Below, piece by piece: positions 43,174 to 49,968 of a stretch of 64,000 bases of DNA. Every line of letters starts with the position of its first letter. Position 1 is the first letter of the stretch. The stretch spans positions 496,001-560,000 of the forward strand of contig NZ_LT629750.1 of the NCBI RefSeq assembly GCF_900105125.1. Reading direction: 5' to 3'. The translations under genes and the position numbers were made by a program. The notes below the pieces were generated by a model. The model did no database searches. It was not told where the DNA came from and saw nothing but the letters and a program-made list of their open reading frames with translations. The DNA comes from Bradyrhizobium canariense. GTDB taxonomy: Bacteria; Pseudomonadota; Alphaproteobacteria; Rhizobiales; Xanthobacteraceae.

Positions 43174-43719
43174 ATGCGTCAGATGATTTCAGGATTGGCG
43201 GCGGCCGTCGCGATGATGGCCGCAAGTGCCGCGCCGGCCATGGCGTGCGGATTCGGCTACGGCTCCTGCGCGTACTACGCTCCGGTCCCGGTCTATTCGG
43301 GGTGCAACACGGGATGCGGCGGCTGGGGCTATGAGCGGCTGTCCGATCCGGTCGAGCAATATCACCACGCTGCCGTTGCGATGCCGCAATATTACTATGT
43401 CGACCAGGGCCCGACCTATACCGGTCCCGGTGAGTTCGCGCCGTTCCCGACCTATCAGGAAAGCGCGCTCGGCTGGCATGCGTATCGCCACAACCCTTAC
43501 TACTATGGCTACGATGGCGGCCGTTACGCAAACGCCACCAGCCATTACTACGACGGTGCGCCGAACGCTTCAGGGCCAGTGATCTACCGCTATCACGGGC
43601 ATTCGTGGCACGCCCATAGCGGCTATCGGTATTGGCACCATCGCAGCATCCGTTACGGCTACGACGGGGCGCCGCATCGTTACAGCTATCGCTACAACAC
43701 GCATCGCCGCTACTACTGA
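43174..43719 (+). CDS. Exported Tyr/His/Gly-rich protein
   Basis: 181 residues. ATG follows AGGAGAGAG. Signal peptide to APAMA-C, four early cysteines (CGFGYGSC, SGCNTGC), then a Tyr/His-rich body with recurring HYYDGAPN, YYGYDG and YGYDGAPHRY elements. Such proteins are frequent in Bradyrhizobium; aromatic and His richness suggests a wall or matrix role or metal binding, unproven. Confidence 0.78.
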   Translation: MRQMISGLAAAVAMMAASAAPAMACGFGYGSCAYYAPVPVYSGCNTGCGGWGYERLSDPVEQYHHAAVAMPQYYYVDQGPTYTGPGEFAPFPTYQESALGWHAYRHNPYYYGYDGGRYANATSHYYDGAPNASGPVIYRYHGHSWHAHSGYRYWHHRSIRYGYDGAPHRYSYRYNTHRRYY

Positions 43720-43725
43720 TCAGCT

Positions 43726-43779
43726 TAAGCGTTTTCGAGCGAAGGGGTTGCCGGTTCGCGCGAAGAAAACCCGTCAAAA
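43726..43779. repeat. Palindromic repeat, copy B
   Basis: AAGCGTTTTCGAGCGAAG ... TTCGCGCGAAGAAAACCC-GTCAAAA. GCGTTTTC pairs with GAAAACCC (one mismatch) and GCGAA with TTCGC. It matches copy A at 31942-31995 over its whole length with scattered differences, and like it lies directly after a stop codon. Confidence 0.7.
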
Positions 43780-43853
43780 AATAAAGCCCACTTCTGAATA
43801 CGATCGACGCCCGTTCGCGATCACCGCGAGCGGGCGTTGCATTTGAGGAGCCT

Positions 43854-44678
43854 TCAGCCCATCAGGCCGAGCCGGCTGGCGCCGATATAGAGCGCGAGCA
43901 CGGCGGCGTTCGAGACGTTCAGGCTTTTGATTTCGCCGGGCATATCGAGCCGCGCCACCACGCTGCAGGTCTCACGCGTCAATTGCCGCAAGCCCTTGCC
44001 TTCCGCGCCCAGGACCAGCGCCAGAGGCTGCCGCAAGGTCACCGCGCCAAGATCCTCGCTACCCTGGCTATCAAGGCCGACCGTCATGAAACCCTGGTCA
44101 TTCATTTCAGTCAGCGCGCGGGCAAGATTCTGCACCGTGACCAGCGGCACCAGCTCCAGCGCGCCTGAGGCGGATTTCGCCAGCACGCCGGTCGCCTCCG
44201 GGCTGTGACGCGCCGTGGTGACGATGGCCTTAACCGCGAACGCCGCCGCCGAGCGCAGGATGGCACCGACATTGTGCGGATCGGTGATCTGGTCGAGCAC
44301 CAGCACGATGCCCTCCTGGGGCAGCTCATCGATGTCAGGCGAGGGCAGGGGATCGGCCTCGGCCAGCAGGCCCTGATGCACCGCGTCGGGGCCGAGACGC
44401 TGGTCGATCAGCGCCGGCCGCACGATCTCCGGCGTCACGCGGGTGTCGATATTCTCGTCGGCCAGGCGCCGCGCGGCGTTTTCAGACAGCCACAGCTTGC
44501 GAATCGTCCGCTGCGGGTTGGCAAGCGCCGCCGCCACGGTGTGCCAGCCATAGAGGATAATCGGCCCGTCGGCCGACATACCGCGGTCGCGCCAGGCCGG
44601 ACGGCCCGATTCGTGGCGCTTTTCCGCTGGTTTGCCGCCGCCGCGGCGGAATTGCTGCTTTCGATCACGATCACCCAT
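43854..44678 (-). CDS. rlmB: 23S rRNA (guanosine-2'-O)-methyltransferase, SpoU family
   Basis: 274 residues. After a basic N-terminal tail (KQQFRRGGGKPAEKRHESGR) comes the substrate-binding domain (ILYGWHTVAAALANPQRTIR) and the knotted SPOUT domain: LVLDQITDPHNVGAILRSA (motif 1), LVLGAEGKGLRQLTRETC (motif 2) and IKSLNVSNAAVLALY (motif 3). Methylates G2251-type position in 23S rRNA. Another TrmH-type target is possible but the RlmB layout fits best. Confidence 0.92.
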   Translation of the reverse strand: MGDRDRKQQFRRGGGKPAEKRHESGRPAWRDRGMSADGPIILYGWHTVAAALANPQRTIRKLWLSENAARRLADENIDTRVTPEIVRPALIDQRLGPDAVHQGLLAEADPLPSPDIDELPQEGIVLVLDQITDPHNVGAILRSAAAFAVKAIVTTARHSPEATGVLAKSASGALELVPLVTVQNLARALTEMNDQGFMTVGLDSQGSEDLGAVTLRQPLALVLGAEGKGLRQLTRETCSVVARLDMPGEIKSLNVSNAAVLALYIGASRLGLMG

Positions 44679-44881
44679 GAAAGGCTTGTCTCACGGGTTC
44701 CGAATAATGGCAATTTGGACCAGCCGATGGCCCATATTGCTGTTTGCCATTGGTTGACTTTGCCATGGCGCTTCCCGCATAAACGCGCCCGACCGGACGC
44801 TCGCCATCGGCGGCCGGTTCTACGTCATCCGTGGTCCTGTCCGCCGCCGTTTCGGTGGATGCGCTATCGATGCTGTTGAGC

Positions 44882-44967
44882 GGGGGAGTGTCCCGAGTGG
44901 CAAAGGGAGCTGACTGTAAATCAGCCGTCTTATGACTTCGAAGGTTCGAGTCCTTCTTCCCCCACCA
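44882..44967 (+). tRNA. tRNA-Tyr (anticodon GTA)
   Basis: 86 nt with encoded CCA. Acceptor GGGGGAG/TTCCCCC, anticodon loop CTGTAAA, and a long class II variable arm (CGTCTTATGACTTCG region), as expected for tRNA-Tyr. T arm AGGTTCGAGTCCTT. Confidence 0.96.
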
Positions 44968-45013
44968 ATTATTTCAATAACTTACCCTTATCTCTGCTTC
45001 CCAATCGAATTCT

Positions 45014-45044
45014 GCTTCCCAGGCTTGGGAAGCCTGTGGGAAGC
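45014..45044 (+). other. Compound hairpin after tRNA-Tyr
   Basis: GCTTCCC (45014-45020) pairs with GGGAAGC (45038-45044), and inside it AGGCTT (45021-45026) pairs with AAGCCT (45030-45035) around GGG. TGCTTCCCA is also present as a second copy at about 44996. No T tract. It may help to end the tRNA transcript or be a remnant of an integration site. Confidence 0.5.
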
Positions 45045-45177
45045 AATTCGCTCCTTGAAGTCCCCGCCCGACGCGCCAAGCGATCGTACCTCTGCTCCGG
45101 CGCGGGTGAATAGGGGTGGAACCGTTCGGATATTCGCAGCTTTACGTGAGGGTGCAGCAAATTGGGGCGGACCGGAG

Positions 45178-45423
45178 ATGGTCGTTCGCATGGTTAGCGT
45201 CTTGGCGGTTGTTTTGGGACTGTCCACGAACGCATTTGCCGGTGAACGGACCGGCATCCTCCATCGCATGTCCTGCACGATGGTTCGGTATTACGTTGCG
45301 CTTTATTCGGCCTCTGCCGCCGAGCAATATGCTCGAAGCAAGGGTGCCAGCGATGCCGAGGTTGAGGCCGCACGGCACTGCATGAAGCCCGAGGCCGCTC
45401 AGACAGCCTCGCTAGCGCGATAG
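45178..45423 (+). CDS. Small exported protein
   Basis: 81 residues. Signal peptide MVVRMVSVLAVVLGLSTNAFA, mature part ERTGILHRMSCTMVRYYVAL, YSASAAEQYARSKGASDAEV and EAARHCMKPEAAQ, with two cysteines. The mature helix-rich part looks genuine but I do not recognise it. Start 45178 or 45190; GGAG is at 45174. The next gene (GrlR-like) begins 16 bp after the stop. Confidence 0.65.
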   Translation: MVVRMVSVLAVVLGLSTNAFAGERTGILHRMSCTMVRYYVALYSASAAEQYARSKGASDAEVEAARHCMKPEAAQTASLAR

Positions 45424-45439
45424 CTTGGAGCTTGTTCGG

Positions 45440-45781
45440 GTGCTCACCGAAGGCAAATATTCCGCGTGGTTTAAAACGCCGATCGGCGAGGGCGCTGGGG
45501 TGGTGGATTTTGGCCCCAATGGCAAGCTGAGCGGGGGTGATAGCACGTTCACTTACGCCGGACATTGGGAGCAAGACGGCGAGCGGTTCAAGGCTACGGT
45601 ATTCGCCAAGCGAATAGCGCCGGGTCCGCCCGGCGTGTTTGGGATGGACGAAGTTGATATCACCGTCGCTGGCTACTCGGACGGCGGCGCGTGCGCTTCC
45701 GGCACTGGCTTTGCAAAGCAATCGCCGGGTTTGAAGTTGGAGTTCGTGCTGGTCCGCATAAGCGACGACGGCCAGTCATAG
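45440..45781 (+). CDS. GrlR-like small protein (second copy)
   Basis: 113 residues from GTG 45440 with GGAG 10 nt upstream. The core is EGKYSAWFKTPIGEGAGVV, then NGKLSGGDSTFTYAGHWEQDG, FKATVFAKRIAPGPPGVFG, DEVDITVAGY and LKLEFVLVRI. This is the GrlR/lipocalin-like pattern: G-x-Y at the start, GKxxGGDSxxxY in the middle. It differs strongly from the copy at 6867-7196 but keeps the same motifs. No type III secretion genes are near. Confidence 0.75.
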   Translation: MLTEGKYSAWFKTPIGEGAGVVDFGPNGKLSGGDSTFTYAGHWEQDGERFKATVFAKRIAPGPPGVFGMDEVDITVAGYSDGGACASGTGFAKQSPGLKLEFVLVRISDDGQS

Positions 45782-45879
45782 CCACCCGCACTTGAGCTTT
45801 GATGGCGATGTGCCTTAGCGCGGAGTCCAGGCTGCGCGCCGGGCTGGATCGCGGGCTGCTGACCGGGCATACTTGCCCG

Positions 45880-46077
45880 ATGAAGCAAATCCTTGCCAGG
45901 CTGGCCTTGTTCACCGTGACCGCCGCAGTCGCCGCGATTTGGCTCGCGTATGTCTTCCACAATGAATTCGGATTACCTCGCCACGCCGTCCGTAGCGACG
46001 CACTGCTATCCGCCGCTCTCGCGGGCGGCCTGCTTATCATCGGCCTGTATAGTCACCGCTTGGGCAGGCGGAAGTGA
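45880..46077 (+). CDS. 65-residue two-span membrane protein
   Basis: MKQILARLALFTVTAAVAAI gives span 1, a loop FHNEFGLPRHAVRSD, span 2 (ALLSAALAGGLLIIGLYS) and a basic end HRLGRRK. The positive C-terminus favours both ends in the cytoplasm. Start ATG 45880 by hydropathy; the frame is open 81 bp upstream. Function unknown. Confidence 0.6.
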   Translation: MKQILARLALFTVTAAVAAIWLAYVFHNEFGLPRHAVRSDALLSAALAGGLLIIGLYSHRLGRRK

Positions 46078-46211
46078 TGAAGCCGGCGGCTTGCTCGTCG
46101 CTTTGCTTCACGTTGCGGTAGAGGTCATGATCCCAAGATCGGTGGTTTGGCCGCTCTTCGCATGACGCCGGACGAAAAGCGTCCGCATGGGCATGGCGTT
46201 CGATTGAATCG

Positions 46212-46237
46212 AAAAACCCGCCGGCGTAACCGGCGGG
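46212..46237 (-). terminator. Rho-independent terminator for the Gly/His-rich gene
   Basis: CCCGCCGG (46217-46224), loop, CCGGCGGG (46230-46237), with AAAAA on the left, i.e. a T5 run when read on the minus strand. It lies about 40 bp past the stop of the Gly/His-rich gene. Confidence 0.85.
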
Positions 46238-46275
46238 CTTCACACTGCGATCGGGCTTGAGGCCGTCGCCTTGCT

Positions 46276-46734
46276 CTAGTGGTGACCTCCGTGGCCGCCG
46301 CCTCCGTGCCCACCGCCTCCGTGGCCGCCACCGCCGCCGTGGCCACCACCGCCGTGGCCGCCGCCAGGATGTCCTCCACCAGGATGTCCTCCACCTGGGT
46401 GGCCTCCGCCGGGTCTTCCGCCACCGGGGTGACCACCCGGGCGTCCGCCGGGGCGCCCGACCACTCGGCCTCCGCCATGTCCCCAGCCATGCCATCCGGC
46501 GCCGCCACCCCAGCCCAGGCCGCGGCGGAAGGCGTAGCCGCACCAATAGTAGCCGGGGCCACGCCAGCCGTCGTCGTACCAGCAGTAGTTTCGGCCGCCG
46601 TAGATGAACTGGGTCTGCTCCAAATCACTGGGGATTGCCGTCGGCGTGAAGCGGTCGACGGGCAGAGCGTTGGCCTGTCCGACGGCGCCTAGCAGGGCAA
46701 GCGAAGTCGTTACGGCATAGATCCATGGTCGCAT
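46276..46734 (-). CDS. Exported Gly/His-rich repeat protein
   Basis: 152 residues from ATG 46734, with AAGGA 7 nt upstream (an ATG 6 bp earlier overlaps that site). Signal peptide ends near GQANA-L. A conserved core FIYGGRNYCWYDDGWRGPGY and YWCGYAFRRGLGWGG is followed by about 70 residues of GGG/H/P repeats (PGGGHPGGGH, then GGGGHGGGGH). The DNA of the repeat is itself repetitive and prone to length change. Cell-surface or periplasmic; His repeats may bind metal. Confidence 0.82.
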   Translation of the reverse strand: MRPWIYAVTTSLALLGAVGQANALPVDRFTPTAIPSDLEQTQFIYGGRNYCWYDDGWRGPGYYWCGYAFRRGLGWGGGAGWHGWGHGGGRVVGRPGGRPGGHPGGGRPGGGHPGGGHPGGGHPGGGHGGGGHGGGGGHGGGGHGGGGHGGHH

Positions 46735-46740
46735 GAGCAT

Positions 46741-46911
46741 GTCCTTTTACTTTCTATTGAGGCGGGGAATAGCTTGAGGCTCGATGGGGGGGACGGGCAG
46801 GGCCAACTACAGGGGGTTCTGCCAGCCATAACGCGGAAGTGTCCCGTTTGATCCAACCCAATCTCGAATTGCTTGGGTCCAGATTAGGTCCACCCGCTCC
46901 CGCTCAGTCAA
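46741..46911. other. Upstream region of the Gly/His-rich gene
   Basis: Holds the promoter of the minus-strand gene. A short hairpin ACCCAA...TTGGGT occurs around 46856-46879. No gene is convincing on either strand. Confidence 0.3.
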
Positions 46912-46942
46912 AACCCGCCGGCATGGCCGGCGGGCTCTTTTT
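46912..46942. terminator. Strong terminator hairpin
   Basis: CCCGCCGGC (46914-46922), loop ATG, GCCGGCGGG (46926-46934), then CTCTTTTT on the plus strand and TTTTGAC on the minus strand. No plus-strand gene precedes it within 800 bp, so the RNA it ends is unidentified. Confidence 0.7.
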
Positions 46943-47073
46943 GCCAACATCCGCGCCCGCAGCCGCCACATTAAGGCCTTTGGGTTGCCACAGCCCGATG
47001 ACAAAAGCCGAGGCTGTTGGCCTATCAACCGCCGCATCGCTGCATGCGATGCCCAGCTTGAAGGGTTGGCCTC

Positions 47074-47163
47074 ATGACGAATGTCGACCTGGTTTTTATT
47101 GCGACAGCCATCGTAAGCGTCATCGTTCTTACAGGCGCATCGGCAGCCATGATCCTGCATTGA
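47074..47163 (+). CDS. Possible 29-residue membrane peptide
   Basis: ATG 47074 to TGA 47161-47163, encoding MTNVDLVFIATAIVSVIVLT and a short hydrophobic end. AAGGG lies about 12 nt upstream. A single clean span with no charged interruption supports it weakly. Confidence 0.4.
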   Translation: MTNVDLVFIATAIVSVIVLTGASAAMILH

Positions 47164-47220
47164 TGCGACAGCTCTGAAGTCCGGCGGGCGGCCCGGCTCA
47201 CCTTTTGAATCGGCTCACCC

Positions 47221-47433
47221 ATGCCAACTGCAAAGGTCCGCGCGACCACGATCCTCGGCGAGTTCGAGCAAGCCCATGCCGAACTTGTCGGCAAGGCCGT
47301 GGTCCTCAGCGACGGAAAGGCCGGTACGGTGGAGAGCGTCTGGCTTGACGAAATGCACGGACTGCGAATCTCCATCCGAGGCCACGATGGAAAATGGCCC
47401 GTCTCAACCATCAAGTTCGCGCAGGCGGAATGA
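47221..47433 (+). CDS. 70-residue PRC-barrel-like protein
   Basis: MPTAKVRATTILGEFEQAHA, then ELVGKAVVLSDGKAGTVESV, WLDEMHGLRISIRGHDGKWP and VSTIKFAQAE. The G-K-x-V-x-L-S-D-G-K-x-G-x-V-x-x-V pattern is a small beta-barrel of PRC type, often RNA- or membrane-associated. I recall the same short protein in several Bradyrhizobium genomes. Function unknown. Confidence 0.72.
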   Translation: MPTAKVRATTILGEFEQAHAELVGKAVVLSDGKAGTVESVWLDEMHGLRISIRGHDGKWPVSTIKFAQAE

Positions 47434-47537
47434 GACGGTCGAAAAAGACACGCTCGCTGTCGCCGCGCGATAGCGCCCCCGGTGCGCGTTTAAGGTTGGA
47501 GCTCGCCGAAGTGCCGCCCGGCGGCGAGGCGCACCCA

Positions 47538-47762
47538 TCAACCTTCGTGAGAGCCGCGGCTTGCGTTGTCCAGCCACTGTTGGGTCTGTTCGTCGGTCCA
47601 GCCAGGAATCGCGAAGCCTGTCGGGGCGGTCACATGTTGGCCGGGACCTACACGTTGGTGCGTGCGCAAGTGGATCCCGGGCCGTTTGAAGCGATGCACC
47701 GTCGCGGCGTCGGCAGAAGCGCACAAAGTGATCAAGAGGCCTAAGGCCAAAGCAGATCGCAT
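47538..47762 (-). CDS. Small exported protein
   Basis: 74 residues from ATG 47762 with GGAG upstream. Signal peptide MRSALALGLLITLCASADA; mature part TVHRFKRPGIHLRTHQRVGP, GQHVTAPTGFAIPGWTDEQT and QQWLDNASRG. The PGWTDEQTQxWLD end recurs in short Bradyrhizobium proteins (from memory). Function unknown. Confidence 0.75.
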   Translation of the reverse strand: MRSALALGLLITLCASADAATVHRFKRPGIHLRTHQRVGPGQHVTAPTGFAIPGWTDEQTQQWLDNASRGSHEG

Positions 47763-48162
47763 CGCATTTGCTCCGGTTGGTATTGCGCAAAGGGCTATCG
47801 GCTGATCATGTGCATACGGGCGGCCTTGGCCCCAAGCTGCAGCGGCTTCACCTTCGTTCAAATCGGCGGAATCATGCCCCGGCTCACCCGCCGCCGAGAT
47901 CCTGGCGCGACGCAGGTCGCGCGCGGCCGCACGTCTCGGTCAGCTTGATCATGGGCAGGTATAGCGGCCCTTCCGGGATGACCGGAGCTTCGGGGCGTCC
48001 TTACGCGTTTGCGCCAGCCGGAAATGAAACGAAACAAAAAAGCAACCGAGTTCAACTAGGGTTCAAGGTTCCCTTTAGGATTGGCGTTCATATTTTCCAT
48101 GACATCTTCCGCAAATTGTTTGCCGGCGAATCCGGCGCGAGCGGCACGACCGAGATCAAATC
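47763..48162. other. Intergenic region, no gene seen
   Basis: 400 bp. It should hold the promoter of the minus-strand exported protein and that of the Ala-rich protein on the plus strand. No RNA gene, repeat or convincing short frame is visible. Confidence 0.35.
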
Positions 48163-48351
48163 GTGACTTCCATCAGCAGCGCAAATCCTCAGGCTACTTT
48201 GGCGCAGGCGCAGGCAAAACTCGCCGCCGATCAAGCAGCCAAGGCCGCGGCAGATATCATCGCGGCGGACCAGGTTGCAGTAACGCAAGCCGAAAAGGCA
48301 CAAACATCGTCCTCGTCCACGAGCACAGGGCTTGTCGACGTTACGGCTTAG
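48163..48351 (+). CDS. 62-residue Ala/Gln-rich protein
   Basis: GTG start preceded by GAGA. MTSISSANPQATLAQAQAKL, AADQAAKAAADIIAADQVAV, TQAEKAQTSSSSTSTGLVDV-TA. The middle is a likely coiled helix; the ends are Ser/Thr-rich and a conserved-looking VDVTA closes the protein. Similar short proteins (QAKLAADxAAKAxExxIAAD) are common in Bradyrhizobium (from memory). Function unknown. Confidence 0.68.
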   Translation: MTSISSANPQATLAQAQAKLAADQAAKAAADIIAADQVAVTQAEKAQTSSSSTSTGLVDVTA

Positions 48352-48423
48352 GGCGAGAGGCTACTTTTCGGATTCGCCGGTGGCTTCTTGGTCGCCGGTC
48401 AAAGCTGGTCGACAATGTTTCCG

Positions 48424-48666
48424 ATGGCAGATGAACACAGAATCGCGCCGCGTCGCCGCGTCCTCAAAGCCGGATCCATCAGTTTCGGCGGCGGGGCGAT
48501 CGATTGCACCGTGCGCAATCTCTCTGATACCGGGGCTGCCCTCGAGGTGGTGACCCCGCTCTTCATCCCTGACCGGTTCAAGCTGATTGTCCCATCCGAC
48601 GGCATAAATCGGCCCTGCCACATCGTCTGGCGCAGGGAACGGCGCATGGGCGTGGCTTTCGATTGA
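48424..48666 (+). CDS. PilZ domain protein
   Basis: 80 residues from ATG 48424, a minimal single-domain PilZ. The cyclic-di-GMP-binding signature is complete: R-x3-R in HRIAPRRRVLK and [D/N]-x-S-x2-G in RNLSDTGAALEV, followed by the WRRERRMGVAFD end. It could read the cyclic-di-GMP made or degraded by GGDEF-EAL proteins such as the one at the window start. ATG 48415 is an alternative start. Confidence 0.85.
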   Translation: MADEHRIAPRRRVLKAGSISFGGGAIDCTVRNLSDTGAALEVVTPLFIPDRFKLIVPSDGINRPCHIVWRRERRMGVAFD

Positions 48667-48849
48667 TGTTTCGGAGGCGAAAGCCGTGCCGAAACAACTA
48701 AGGCCACGCGGGCGTTACGCCGCATGGCCTCTGGTGGCGTCTGTCCCGCTCCTCGCAAGATTCCGTCGCCGCTGAGGTAATGCCCCCGGCTGGCAACAGT
48801 TCCATCCGACATTGTCTGGCTTGGTGAAAACGCCGGATGGTTGCTTGGG

Positions 48850-49053
48850 CTATCCGACCCTTAGATTTTCCGCTGACGTTTTGCCGCGATTTTCCTTCTC
48901 TTCGTAGCTCACCTTGGCACCCTCATTGAGGCTGCTCAGGCCGGCCTTTTCCACAGCAGAGATGTGAACGAACACGTCTTTCCCGCCATTATCGGGCTGA
49001 ATAAATCCAAACCCCTTCGTTGCATTGAACCACTTCACAGTACCTGTCGCCAC
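48850..49053 (-). CDS. Cold-shock domain protein
   Basis: 67 residues from a GTG start at 49053 ([20 protein letters not shown]) with AAGGGAG upstream. RNA-binding motifs RNP1 (KGFGFI) and RNP2 (DVFVHI) are present. A single-stranded nucleic acid chaperone. A hairpin with a T5 run lies about 60 nt before the start on the same strand and could act in its mRNA leader. Confidence 0.95.
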   Translation of the reverse strand: MATGTVKWFNATKGFGFIQPDNGGKDVFVHISAVEKAGLSSLNEGAKVSYEEKENRGKTSAENLRVG

Positions 49054-49112
49054 GTCTCTGCTCTCCCTTTGAAACAACGGCGACAACCTAGATGGCGGCG
49101 TAGCGCACCGCA

Positions 49113-49140
49113 AGAAAAACCCGCCCCTCGCGGGGCGGGC
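49113..49140 (-). terminator. Terminator-like hairpin 60 nt before the cold-shock gene
   Basis: CCCGCCCC (49120-49127), loop TCGC, GGGGCGGG (49132-49139), with AAAAA at 49115-49119, giving T5 on the minus strand. It may end a minus-strand RNA that starts between 49140 and 49367, or act as a conditional terminator in the cold-shock mRNA leader. The rest of 49141-49361 shows no gene. Confidence 0.6.
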
Positions 49141-49367
49141 TTAAGTTACTTCTCCGCACCATGAGAATGGCCTCAGATGCGAACGGGTAGCGATAACACC
49201 AAGGTCTGCCCGGAGCACTACGGCGAAATGCCGCTTATGGACGCAGCGGAGAACCGGCGGACCCTTTTAGGCGGCCTGCAACGGCGGCGGACGCATCGTC
49301 GAAACCTGCCGCGGGGCGCGCCCCCGCCGTCGGTCAATCTGTTCGCGGTTTGATCGGAAAAATAAAA

Positions 49368-49393
49368 GGCGCGACGGGTTTCCCCGTCGCGCC
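49368..49393 (-). terminator. Terminator of rreB
   Basis: GGCGCGACGGG (49368-49378) pairs with CCCGTCGCGCC (49383-49393) around TTTC. On the minus strand CCTTTTATTTTTCC follows. Confidence 0.9.
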
Positions 49394-49453
49394 CCAATCC
49401 TTGTACTCGCTGGTCCAGGGCTGAGAGCGCCCCGTTGCGAAGCTCAAACAAGC

Positions 49454-49498
49454 TTAGCGGGCGATCCCAGCGAGGTGACAGCGCTTGGTAAGAGACAC
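49454..49498 (-). CDS. rreB: 14-residue peptide of the rreB small mRNA
   Basis: GTG start at 49496-49498, TAA at 49454-49456; the peptide is MSLTKRCHLAGIAR. The Shine-Dalgarno sequence GAAAGGAGGTGATCCAG (49498-49514) is 17 nt long and complementary to the 3' end of 16S rRNA, and it runs into the start codon. With the promoter and terminator listed here, the predicted RNA is about 49526-49362, close to 165 nt. These values match the published description of rreB in Bradyrhizobium (165-nt mRNA, 14 residues, GTG start, 17-nt SD), recalled from memory. It binds 30S subunits and is translated weakly; the extended SD limits translation. Confidence 0.9.
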   Translation of the reverse strand: MSLTKRCHLAGIAR

Positions 49499-49514
49499 TG
49501 GATCACCTCCTTTC
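49498..49514 (-). promoter_or_regulatory. Extended 17-nt Shine-Dalgarno sequence
   Basis: On the minus strand GAAAGGAGGTGATCCAG, whose final G is the G of the GTG start. Normal sites use 4-8 nt. Such long pairing can trap the 30S subunit at the start region. Confidence 0.9.
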
Positions 49515-49532
49515 ATTGTTGATGGAAACGTC

Positions 49533-49561
49533 AGTATAGGCAGCGAATCGCCTCATGTTAA
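49533..49561 (-). promoter_or_regulatory. Sigma-70 type promoter of rreB
   Basis: Minus strand: -35 TTAACA (49561-49556), 17-bp spacer, -10 TATACT (49538-49533). Both boxes are one base from consensus. Transcription would begin near 49526. Confidence 0.75.
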
Positions 49562-49709
49562 GGGGTGGGTTTCCTGTGGAAGCGGATTGGAACAGCAACC
49601 CCTGAGGATGCCTGGGTGTGGCCAATCGAGTGCAGCCATGAGGCACGCCCAATCATTGCAGGGGACCGGTTGAGGCTGTCGGCATGGCGTGATAGTTGAT
49701 CAGCCAGAT

Positions 49710-49783
49710 GCGGGTGTAGCTCAATGGTAGAGCAGCAGCCTTCCAAGCTGAATACGAGGGTTCGATTCCCTTCACCCGCTCCA
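49710..49783 (+). tRNA. tRNA-Gly (anticodon TCC)
   Basis: 74 nt with encoded CCA. Acceptor GCGGGTG/CACCCGC, D arm GCTCAATGGTAGAGC, anticodon loop CTTCCAA (TCC), T arm GAGGGTTCGATTCCCTT. It borders the catabolic cluster that begins at 49969. Confidence 0.96.
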
Positions 49784-49968
49784 AAGTTTTCAATGACTTA
49801 GCTCGTCAAGAACTTTTCATTCTGACAAACTGCCGATTTCCATTCTGACAAATGTTCACTTTATGGTCGCCTGCTTGTTCATCCAGCTAGAAATCTGCCG
49901 TCGACGGCCATTAATATGTGATCGGACATTGCAAGAATGCCCGGAGCTTGCTCGAGGATAATCCATTG

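Noticed and set aside
44707..44913. Plus-strand frame (MAIWTSRWPILLFAIG...) with one in-frame TGA at 44755, running into tRNA-Tyr
   Set aside because: No homologue recalled, no ribosome-binding site, stop codon at position 17 and overlap with the tRNA. Could be a degraded gene, but support is too weak.
46276..46480. Repetitive DNA that could be taken for a CRISPR or satellite
   Set aside because: It is the coding repeat of the Gly/His-rich protein, in frame, without unique spacers.
46888..46897. CACCCGCTCC, identical to part of the tRNA-Gly 3' end, as a possible att site
   Set aside because: Only 10 bp, on the wrong side of the tRNA for a 3'-end integration, and no integrase nearby.
46807..47160. 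Minus-strand 117-codon frame
   Set aside because: Cys/Arg-rich shadow-like composition, crosses the terminator at 46912-46942, and lies opposite a better small plus-strand frame.
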